Of a stretch of DNA of 64,000 bases, positions 55,001 to 57,836 are shown in pieces (within the stretch, counting starts at the first letter, position 1; each line of letters starts with the position of its first letter). The translations under genes and the position numbers were made by a program. The notes beneath the pieces are model-generated. The model had not been told where the DNA came from. It saw nothing but the letters and a program-made list of their open reading frames with translations, and made no database searches. The DNA comes from Xenorhabdus stockiae (GTDB lineage Bacteria; Pseudomonadota; Gammaproteobacteria; Enterobacterales; Enterobacteriaceae). The stretch lies in the NCBI RefSeq assembly GCF_002632825.1, contig NZ_NJAJ01000007.1, positions 102,550-166,549 of the forward strand, in the 5' to 3' direction.

Positions 55001-57003
55001 CGAGTGATATTGGTATGTTCAACCATCACTCCTTTGGGAAGACCGGTTGAACCGGAGGTATAGATAATATAGGCCAGATGGTGCGGCATCAGCCCTAATG
55101 CCTGTGCATCCGGATTTTCAGCCGGTTGTTCTGCCAGAAATGAAGCGTCGGTGTCGAGTATATTATCGAGCAGAATTGTTGGTACGGAGCTGGTCAGTTT
55201 GTCAGCCAGTGTTGTCCGGGTCAGTATGATCACTGGCTCTGAATCTTCCAGCATATAGGCCAGTCGTTCGGTAGGGTAAGCCGGATCGAGTGGCACATAG
55301 GCTCCGCCTGCTTTCAGAATAGCCAGTAAACCCACAACCATCTCCAGACTGCGCTCAATACAAATAGCGACTCGTTTATCTGGTCTTACACCCCGTGCAA
55401 TCAGATAATGAGCCAGACGATTGGCCCGGCGATTGAGTTCGTCATAACTCAATTTTTTCCCGTTAAACTCGACGGCAATGGTATCGGGAGACAGCGCTGT
55501 CTGGGTCTCAAAAAGCTGATGAATTAAGACATGTTGCGTAAAATTCTTCTGCGTGGCGTTAAAATCTACCAATATCTTTTGCTGTTCAGTCGGCGACAGC
55601 ACTGGCAAGTGTCGGGTCAAGGTTTCTGGAGCAGAGAGCGCGGCTTCTATCAGGGTGACTAAACGGGATTGAAGTGCTGTAACCTCAGTATGACTTAGGT
55701 AATCGGGAGAATAATTAAACTCCAGTGTCACCGGTTTTTGGATATCTTTACTATTCGTTGTAAAGGCATAATGATGGATTGCAACAATCAGAGGAAATGG
55801 GTTGCCGCGTTGCATTTTGACACATGTGAGTGAAGCCTCCGGCAGACTGGCATTCATTTCGATTTTTTCATATGACAGGATGATATCGAACAACTGATTC
55901 TGACCTGTTTTCTGACGGGTCTGTAAGTGTCGGTTTAATTCTGCAATAGGTAAGCGTTGGCGCTTATAACAACGTCGCAACTCGGTTGCTACTTTTCTCA
56001 TAACATCAAGAAAAGAATCATGTGGGTCCACGGTAATACCAACCGGGATTACTGAGGTAAACATCCCGACCATACGTTTTTGTTTGATGTTTTTACGGTT
56101 ATGTACGGGGATACCAAAAACAATTTCCTCTGTGCTGTCAGCGCGTGAAAAATGCGTTGTACGGAAAAAATAACAGGCCAGAACGGCATACATAAAATGC
56201 AACACGGATAACCCGTTTGCCGCAACCAGCTCTTCGATACGCTGAAAAAGCGTCCGGTCAAATTGATAAATTAAAGGCTCAGGGGTCTGGTGTTTTGTGG
56301 TTTTGTCTGAACTTGATGGTTTGAGTAATGCAGGGGGAAAATTTTCATAGCGTTCCAACCAGAATTGCAGATCCTGTATATAGCGTTTTGAATTCAGATA
56401 GGCGATGTCTTCATCCACAAAGTCGATATAAGAGGGGGCACTTTCAGTGATTGCTTCACCTCTGGTCAATTGACTGTAAGTGTTGGCTATTTCTTCAGTA
56501 ATCAGCCCCAAAGTGGTTCCATCCCCGATAAGATGGTGACAGAAGAACTGCCAGTTCCAGCGTTTGTTACCCAGCCGGAACAGCTCAAAACGGAATAACT
56601 CATTATTTAAATCGAACGGGCGTAAAAAGGTTGTGCGGAAATGTTGTTCAGCCAGCTCTTCTGGGTTGGCATACCCGGAAAAATCATCCACTGTTATGGA
56701 AACAGGTAAAGTATTATCAATTTTTTGCAGGGGTAATTCTTGTGTATCAATCAATCGTAAACGGAGTGCATCATGACGCTCAACAACATTTTTAAAAGCC
56801 TGAATTAACAGCGCTTCATCTAATTCTCCCTCAATGAGAATCACTGAACCGATATTGTAACAGGTATTATCAGGGCGAAGGATTTGATCAAGCCAGACAA
56901 CTTGTTGTGGAGAACTGAGTGAGAATGTGCAAGAGGAAGATTCAGAAGTATTCTCATATGAAGGCTGGGCTTCGTTATTGATACGATTGCACGACATAGG
57001 CAT
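34048..57003 (-). CDS. NRPS, modules 1-7 with starter condensation domain (first synthetase)
   Basis: 7651-aa assembly-line enzyme, 22.9 kb. Layout: starter C (HHLIGDG at 156-162), then A-T and six C-A-T modules, with carrier serines near 1047, 2124, 3211, 4284, 5388, 6472 and 7567. A starter C domain acylates the first residue, so a lipo- or short-acyl peptide is expected. Pockets by eye: 1 D-F-W-N-I-G-M-V-H (exact Thr code), 2 D-L-Y-N-N-G-L-V-Y (small, perhaps Ala), 3 D-A-W-W-L-G-G-T-F, 4 D-A-W-F-L-G-A-T-F, 5 D-A-W-F-L-G-A-T-I (all branched aliphatic), 6 and 7 the Thr code again. Condensation domains of modules 3, 5 and 7 are dual C/E type (HHLLQEQGD and relatives), giving D residues at 2, 4 and 6. 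AGGAG lies 7 bases before ATG 57003. The C-terminal docking tail is MSAEELMAILG. No free-standing thioesterase, MbtH or exporter is adjacent. Confidence 0.95.
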   Translation of the reverse strand: MPMSCNRINNEAQPSYENTSESSSCTFSLSSPQQVVWLDQILRPDNTCYNIGSVILIEGELDEALLIQAFKNVVERHDALRLRLIDTQELPLQKIDNTLPVSITVDDFSGYANPEELAEQHFRTTFLRPFDLNNELFRFELFRLGNKRWNWQFFCHHLIGDGTTLGLITEEIANTYSQLTRGEAITESAPSYIDFVDEDIAYLNSKRYIQDLQFWLERYENFPPALLKPSSSDKTTKHQTPEPLIYQFDRTLFQRIEELVAANGLSVLHFMYAVLACYFFRTTHFSRADSTEEIVFGIPVHNRKNIKQKRMVGMFTSVIPVGITVDPHDSFLDVMRKVATELRRCYKRQRLPIAELNRHLQTRQKTGQNQLFDIILSYEKIEMNASLPEASLTCVKMQRGNPFPLIVAIHHYAFTTNSKDIQKPVTLEFNYSPDYLSHTEVTALQSRLVTLIEAALSAPETLTRHLPVLSPTEQQKILVDFNATQKNFTQHVLIHQLFETQTALSPDTIAVEFNGKKLSYDELNRRANRLAHYLIARGVRPDKRVAICIERSLEMVVGLLAILKAGGAYVPLDPAYPTERLAYMLEDSEPVIILTRTTLADKLTSSVPTILLDNILDTDASFLAEQPAENPDAQALGLMPHHLAYIIYTSGSTGLPKGVMVEHTNITRLLAATQARFRFNNNDVWTLFHSFAFDFSVWELWGALAYGGRLIVVPLECARSPQMFYELLCRKQVTILNQTPSAFRQLISAQDMMSHEHHTLRCIIFGGEALELHTLAPWVDRNPTEQTRLVNMYGITEITVHATYRELTEADIHARHGSLIGQPLEDLRIYILDAYGQPVPLGIAGELYIAGAGVARGYLNRPELTTERFLPDPFSGNPAERMYKTGDVGRWLPDGNIEYLGRNDFQYKIRGFRIELGEIEARLKQCHGVREAVVLLREDEPENKRLIAYLLPQNGVELVPAVLRRQLAEHLTEYMLPSAFVVLTAFPLTPNGKLDRRALPLPEQSAVVTHEYEAPQGRIETALAQIWQSLLGLEQVGRRDHFFELGGDSLLAVQMTARIRRIMGRELPLQQIFSRPALMELAQVITEAAVSTQAVIPSTDRSQPLPLSFAQQRLWFLNRLDSAASRAYHIPVALRLTGRLNHHTLTSTLNYLVARHESLRTRFILVEDQPYQHIDHADIGFTLSYHELRSLDPALRTEQIEEITTLEAQTTFDFIHGPLVRGHLLQLTDEEHLLLITLHHIITDGWSIGVFMRELDIIYHALLNGHDISLPPLSIQYADYAVWQREWLQENIFTAQQNFWRIQLENAPVLLSLPTDRPRPAIQSYIGSQVPFQLDNTVLASLQALGKRHDTTLFMTLLAGWSIVLSRLSGQDDVVIGTPIANRSLSELEGLMGFFVNTLALRIKLNNHFSVADLLAQVREQALAAYAHQDLPFEQVVEALQPERSLSYSPIFQVMLALDNTPVQDQTSHELQITRLEQTGHSAHFDLMLLLTESDTGLTGGLEYAADLFDATTAERMVGYLINVLTAMAEDETQAITHLPMLSAAERQQLLVDFNATQDSFPEVNSPQSALIHELFEQQVTQTPAAIAVVFEQQTLSYGALNRHANQLAHYLVKLGIKPDDRIAICVERSPEMIVGLLAILKAGAAYVPFDPAYPAERLAYMLEDSAPTAILTQTTLAGTLHSTAPIVLLDNILDISSSSLAELPEHNLDAQSRGVTSRHLAYVIYTSGSTGLPKGVAIEHRNTVNFLNWARKTFSQQELAHTLFSTSLNFDLSVYECFTPLLSGGTVHLVPDVLSLINTSSIATKQNLSLINTVPSAIPQLIEANAMPMSIRTVNLGGEAVKSHVVNQLFAHTPIPHICNLYGPSETTVYSTWTRMDRATGFHNHIGRPIANTRIYILDPSAQLVPIGTVGEIHIAGAGVARGYLNRPELTMERFPADPFSSEPDARMYKTGDLGRWLPDGNIEYLGRNDFQVKIRGFRIELGEIEAQLMQCHGVSEAVVIAREDTFNKQAIEEKTGEQKRLIAYLCPQKGVELSPLELRQQLAQHLAEYMLPSAFVMLETFPLTPNGKLDRQALPEPDVSTVITRSYQAPIGEKETALAHIWQELLGLEQVSRHDHFFELGGHSLMIVSLIERLYKFGWKLDVRSVFSAPVLMVMAQAIEGDADTFVVPPNLIPADCTAITPDMLPLVSLSQAEIDAIVEVTPGGASNIQDIYPLAPLQEGVLFHHLLQEQGDIYLLHCMLTFSNRAYLDDFLSGFQYVIDRHDILRTAACWQGLVKPVQVVWRQARLTINEFIPSTTDDIPAQLRALNNPREHRLKLSHAPLFLVDIAYDPVQDNWLLALHFHHMTADHMTLELIFDEIALIQLIQKQQGQPETLPAALPYRNFIAQTLSVPPAVHEAYFREQLADIDTPTAPFGVLSLSDDEPVAEARLSFDPVLAENIRHQARRLGVSPGVLFHVAWAQVLAQTSGCNDVVFGSVLLGRLQSGKGTARTLGMFINTLPVRVSLTGQSVLDTVQATYRNLTILLEHEQAPLALAQQCSGVAQPMPLFSTLLNYRHTRLNEADIFEMPQLGMRILAAEERTNYPITLSVDDTGAGFRLTALTGAGIDPARITTYLETALRSLTDSLARNPQQLIQTLSILPATERQQLLVDFNAAQTTESAQSGLIHQLFEEQAAHRPDTIAIVFEGNSFSYDKLNQRANYLAHHLIAQGVRPDDRVAICVERSPLLIIGLLAILKAGGAYLPLDPAYPTERLQYMLRDAAPVAILTHTAHADKLSENHIPTVLLDEQETVLITQQVDNPTVHLTSKNLAYVIYTSGSTGQPKGVMVEHRSVLHLIINNSFADIGPDDRVAHCANIAFDASTWEIWSALLNGGCLHIISQTVLLDPVRFSHSLIEGKVTALWLTAGLFNAYLDILMPMFGQLRYLLVGGDVLDPGKIRQVFSSESQPAYLINGYGPTETTTFAATYVITSPIDITRSIPIGRPIANAQIYILDPKGLPVPVGVAGEIYIAGAGVARGYLNLPELTTERFLECPFSSEPDARMYKTGDLGRWLADGNIEYLGRNDFQVKIRGFRIELGEIEAQLIQCDGVREAVVIAREDESKQKQLVAYLQPHNGLSLVPAELRQQLSQHLADYMLPSAFVMLETFPLTSNGKLDRQALPVPDLTAIVTRDYEAPISEMETALAQIWQKLLGIQQVGRYDHFFELGGHSLLAVQFVAYVRQELAKTLSLKQLFDQPILAELAQLLTKTTTASQIEIPVADRNQPLPLSFAQQRLWFLAQIDQAASLAYHIPVALRLSGQLSHHALSQALNNLVARQESLRTRFISVAGHPCQYIDQADTGFTLSYHDLRPLAPEERTDRITELTAFETLTPFDFTQGPLIRAHLLQLADEEHIFLLTQHHIISDGWSVGVLMRELSVLYHAAFENQANPLLPLPIQYADYAVWQRGWLQGSALTAQRDFWSSRLKDAPSLLTLPTDRPRPTVQSFVGGRVPVYFDAELLASLKKLGQRHNSTLFMTLLAAWSIVLARLSGQDDIVIGTPVANRPHPTLEGLIGFFVNTLALRTKISDSDSITNLLVQIREQMLDDYANQDLPFEQVVEALQPARNLSYSPIFQVMLALNNTPAQVLNLPDIRCTPIEQAHPSAHFDLTLSLTENESGLTGELTYAADLFDSATIERMTGYLVNVLTAMVTDDTQCIATLPMLPESERHQLLVDFNAIQIGSTQSGFPQNALIHQLVEAQVLQRPDAIAVVYENQTLSYHELNQRANQLAHHLLALGVGPDDRVALCAERSPEMIIALLAILKAGGAYLPLDPDSPAERLAYMLEEASPVALLTQIQWCDKLNSTLPVILLDDKSDSSALFPVHNPDVQGSGLTSRHLAYVIYTSGSTGQPKGVMVEHRNVTSLILNNGVADIGPSDCVAHCANVSFDAVTWEVWSGLANGARILLIPKKILLQPDLFGQCLSSGKASAVFLTTTLFNQYASLIAPALSGLRYLLFGGEQADSRTAIHFREKYQPQHLVNAYGPTETTTFATAYEIPLMAEKAGEGEIKIPIGHPIANTQIYILDSYGQPTPLGGVGEIYIGGAGVARGYLNRPELTRERFLLDPFSPEPDARMYKSGDLGRWLPDGNIEYLGRNDFQIKLRGFRIELGEIEARLRQCSGVREAVVLIHMDETHQQRLVAYLLPTLLPETKAELVPAELRQQLAQHLAEYMLPSAFIILETFPLMPNGKLDRQALPAPDLSALAVQDYQVPIGEVEITLAQIWQQLLGLEKVSRHDNFFALGGHSLMIINLIAELHNHGWQLDVRSVFTTPVLADMAAATQRDAEFFVVPPNLIPNDCKAITPDMLPLVSLSQSEIDAITASVSGGAGNVQDIYPLASLQEGILFHHLLQTQGDDYLLHTLIAFDTRTHLDSFLSAMQQVIDRHDILRTSVYWQDLAQPVQVVWRQAKLCIKEWNINELAPETKGDIAAQLQAHTDPRWHRIDLSCAPLFAADIAHDIPQNEWLLALRFHHLVSDHVTLDLIFAEIARIRQGNANVLPTSVPYRNFIAQTLNVPVSVYESYFREQLADIDEPTTPFGVLKMPKLSASPDNNKSRDNSNPVAKARVLLDNDLAEAIRSQARRLEVSPGVLFHVAWAQVLAHTSGRDDVVFGSVLLGRLQGITGAEQMLGMFVNTLPIRISLAGRRVQETVLDTYHRLTALLEHEQAPLALAQQCSGVAQPMPLFGALLNYRHSQMTQAEMDTIWAGMRVVAAEERTNYPITLSVDDLGDGFQLTALTVTEISPDQVTSYLITAIQGLVEALIDHPQQLILDIPILPGSERQRLLVDFNAPETQSAFPEHALIHQLVEIQALQCPDAIAVTYENQTLSYRELNQRANRLAHHLLTLGIRPDDRVAICIERCPEMVIGLLAILKAGGAYLPLDPNYPAERLNFMLEDASPVALLTQAQWHEKLNSTLPVILLDDESDSSASFPTRNPDIQASGLTSRHLAYVIYTSGSTGQPKGVMVEHRNVISLLINNGFADIGPDDCIAHCANISFDAATWEVWAALTHGARILLIPEKTLLQPDQFAQSLSAEKVSALFLTTALFNQYVSLIASTLSGLRYLLFGGEQANAHTAIRFRAEYPPQHLLHAYGPTEATTIATVYEMPLMSEKAGEGEIKIPIGRPIGNRRIYILDKQAQPVPVGVSGEIYIAGAGIARGYLNRPELNAERFLLDPFSSEPDARMYKSGDLGRWLPDGNIEYLGRNDFQVKLRGFRIELGEIEARLVQCDGVREAVVLIREDEPNQKRIVAYLQPEEGAELEPAELRSQLTQHLADYMLPGAFIMLETFPLTPNGKLDRQALPAPDSSAVATRDYAAPVGETEIALARIWQDLLGLERVGRYDHFFELGGHSLLAIQLTARIRQVLKRELPLQQLFDQPRLMDLAQELTDVAATSQMTIPLADRSQPLPLSFAQQRLWFLGRLDPAASLAYHIPLVLRLTGELSHHALRQTFDNLVARHEILRTRFVLAAGQPRQQIATADSRFALSYQDLRSLTADEQTQRMTELATTETRIPFDFTQGSLIRGQLLQLADDEHVLLITQHHIISDGWSVGVLIRELSVLYRAALENQENPLLPLPIQYADYAVWQRDKLHEATLNRQREFWCHQLRDAPALLTLPTDRPRPASQTFTGGRVPVHFNAELLASLKTLGQRHNNTLFMTLLTAWSIVLARLSGQDDIVIGTPVANRQHRELEGLIGFFVNTLALRVRLDDSARIADLFRQIREQTLTAYANQDLPFEQVVEALQPERSLSYSPIFQVMLALNNTPAQVLTLPDLQLTVMEPIHHSAHFDLTLSLTETDTGLTGELTYASALFDAATIERMLGYLTNVLNAMVADESQLAATVPMLSQSERQQLLMDFNTHQADFPLNNFPDNALLHQLFEAQAEQYPDAVAVVFEGQTLSYGELNQCANYLAHRLITQGVRPDDRVAICVERSLEMVVGLLAILKAGGAYIPLDPAYPAERLAYMLEDSNPVVIVTQATLAEKLTSPLPVVMLDNVMLDNLLSADLLPGHAQFGNPDVQESALKPHHLAYVIYTSGSTGKPKGVMVEHANVTRLLAATQARFRFDSHDVWTLFHSFAFDFSVWELWGALAYGGKLVVVPTECARSPQVFYELLCREQVTILNQTPSAFRQLIAAQNMTQHDLPPHMLRCIIFGGEALELHTLAPWIERNPTKQTRLVNMYGITEITVHATYRELTEADIHARRGSLIGQPLDDLRIYILDAYGQPVPLGVAGELYIAGAGVARGYLNRPELTAERFLSDPFSGKTDTRMYKTGDLGRWLPDGNIEYLGRNDFQVKIRGFRIELGEIEARLEQCAGVREAVVIAREDGTHQKQLVAYLLPQPDAILNPTELRQQLAQHLADYMLPSAFVTLDAFPLTANGKLDQRALPAPDSSAVVSHRYVSPMGETEIALAQIWQRLLKLERVGRHDHFFELGGHSLMIVSLIEELRLIGWQLDVRSVFISPVLADMAQAIQRDTDDTFIVPPNGIPENCRLITPDMLPLVALSQTEIDAIVATVPGGAANVQDIYPLSPLQEGILFHHLLQVQGDNYLLQSLLAFDSRERLDAFLSALQQVINRHDILRTAAYWQDLVQPVQVVWRQASLSINIFTPATEIDIVTQLREHTDPRRYRINLDRAPLFTADIAHDPAHNEWLMALRFHHLVSDHMTLELIFAEIAQFLTGNTKILPAVLPYRNFIARTLHVPESEHEAYFRSRLADIDEPTAPFGILKVQTDGETVAESCLTIAPELAAAIRTQARHLGVSPSVLFHVAWAQVLAKTSGRDDVVFGSVLLGRLQGGAGAEQVLGMFINTLPMRVSVGDCTVQEAVQDTFHNLMLLLEHEQAPLVLAQQCSGVPQSMPLFSSLLNYRHSQTAESVDTVWTGIRILTAEERTNYPVTLSVDDLGTGFRLISQTITGIDPNRIAAYLVTAINGLIDALTHNPQHLLRDISILPATERKQLLTDFNANQVEFPHNILIHQLFEEQSARAPDATAIIFAEQTLSYNELNCRANQLAHYLIKQGVQPDDRIAVCLERGPELIISLLAILKAGGGYVPLDPAYPTERLTYMLENSSPQILLTQAAQAEKLFLSTSVITVPIMELDTQASLLAEQPTDNPDTQALGVMPHHLAYVIYTSGSTGKPKGVMVEHANVTRLLAATQARFRFDNNDVWTLFHSFAFDFSVWELWGALAYGGKLVVIPTECARSPQMFYELLCREQVTILNQTPSAFRQLIAAQDMMPHEHHTLRCIIFGGEALELHTLAPWVERNPTEQTRLVNMYGITEITVHATYRELTETDIHARHGSLIGQPLDDLRIYILDAYGQPVPLGVAGELYIAGAGVARGYLNRPELTEERFLPDPFSGKPGMRMYKTGDLGRWSSDGNIEYLGRNDFQVKIRGFRIELGEIETRLEQCHGVREAVVILREDKPEHKRLVAYLLPQNGAELDPAVLRRQLAEHLAEYMLPSAYVVLTTFPLTPNGKLDRRALPEPELSAVVTHEYEAPQGRIETALAQIWQELLGLTRISRHDNFFELGGHSLMVIRLITHIKSQFMVNVPLTSLFVSPKLMEQADIIFAAQMSAIGDNDIESIQSDLDAMSAEELMAILGENDTRKNDTGGDNK
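38887..38916. repeat. 15-bp tandem duplication in the module 6 A domain
   Basis: ATTATCCAACATAAC occurs twice in tandem and encodes VMLDN-VMLDN in a surface loop of the threonine-activating domain of module 6. The other two Thr domains have a single copy. Confidence 0.9.
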
Positions 57004-57020
57004 TACTTAACTCCTGCTTG

Positions 57021-57042
57021 TTAGGCTTATTGATTAGCCTAA
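57021..57042 (-). promoter_or_regulatory. Leader hairpin just upstream of the NRPS ribosome binding site
   Basis: TTAGGCT and AGCCTAA form a 7-bp inverted repeat with an 8-base loop, ending about 17 bases before the start codon of the first NRPS gene and adjacent to its AGGAG. The duplicated leader at 57299-57340 keeps a similar stem with a G-C pair replaced by A-T, which hints at selected RNA structure. Confidence 0.45.
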
Positions 57043-57133
57043 TGATTGAATATGATTTATTTAACCCAAAATAATGAATAAAAATTAATGTGTTATAGTT
57101 AAACTTCTTTCAATACTCTCTGAGCGAGGGCAA

Positions 57134-57298
57134 TTAAACTGGGGCTGTAGAATGGGGATGGGATGGAGGATTTGAGCCAAACCAGATAATCTGCTGAAGA
57201 GAATTGATCAAAAATTTGCAATCAGAAGATAGGAATACGTAATTTACCTCATATGCAGGCTGATTTTCGTTATTGAGACGAGAGCGCGACATAAACAT
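57134..57298 (-). pseudogene. Decayed duplicate of the NRPS 5' end (54-codon remnant)
   Basis: A second copy of the first NRPS gene's start lies about 295 bases upstream of the real one. The leader AACAAGCAGGAGTTAAGTA and ATG are identical in both copies. The remnant begins MFMSRSRLNNENQPAYE against MPMSCNRINNEAQPSYE in the intact gene, and further on SLQQIIWF matches SPQQVVWL of the starter condensation domain. The frame then ends at a stop. It is a relic of duplication or of a lost synthetase. Because the ribosome site is intact it could also be translated as a leader peptide if transcription starts upstream. Too short to be a working domain. Confidence 0.75.
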
Positions 57299-57836
57299 TA
57301 CTTAACTCCTGCTTGTTAGACTAATAATGAGTCAAATATTAAATACTTTTTATTCGATACAGTTTCTCGGGAAGGAAATTGAACAGATAACCTTTATAAG
57401 GTAGATACTTTATTTTTTTAATCCCCTTTCTAAAAGGGGTAAGGCTTATCTATTTTTTGATAGGCAGTATTAAAATTACTGATGAACTATTCGTAAATAC
57501 AGGCGTTATTAAATTTGATGATGGGCCATTTATATTGATTATCCCATTATGAAATTATAAAAATTGTTATTTTGATGGTTATAAATATTGATTTTCTGTT
57601 TTATTGTTAATGCTATCGTGGATGATGCTAGATTATTTCTAATTGAATTATTTAAATGAATCATTGAGTTAATTAATGTATATTCCGTGTTTTTTATTAA
57701 GTGAATATGGCGTGGGAATAGTTGATTAATGGTGAATGGGTAAAATAAAAATAATGTAACATTATTAAGTTACGGCACTTTTTATGTCAGTTGTATCGAG
57801 TGCTAAAGAAAGAGAATGTAATATAGAGGTTGTAGA
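57299..57836. other. AT-rich intergenic region between divergent NRPS and autotransporter genes
   Basis: The region holds no supported gene. It must contain promoters for both the NRPS operon (-) and the autotransporter (+), but no box matches consensus well enough to call. A 7-bp hairpin CCCCTTT/AAAGGGG lies at 57423-57439 without a U-tract. The composition is far more AT-rich than the NRPS genes. Confidence 0.6.

Noticed and set aside
12579..56776. Many frames of 60-180 codons opposite or inside the NRPS genes
   Set aside because: They recur at equivalent positions of homologous modules, as expected for shadows of repeated coding DNA.
57423..57439. Hairpin CCCCTTT/AAAGGGG as a terminator
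   Set aside because: No U-tract follows on either strand and no gene ends nearby.
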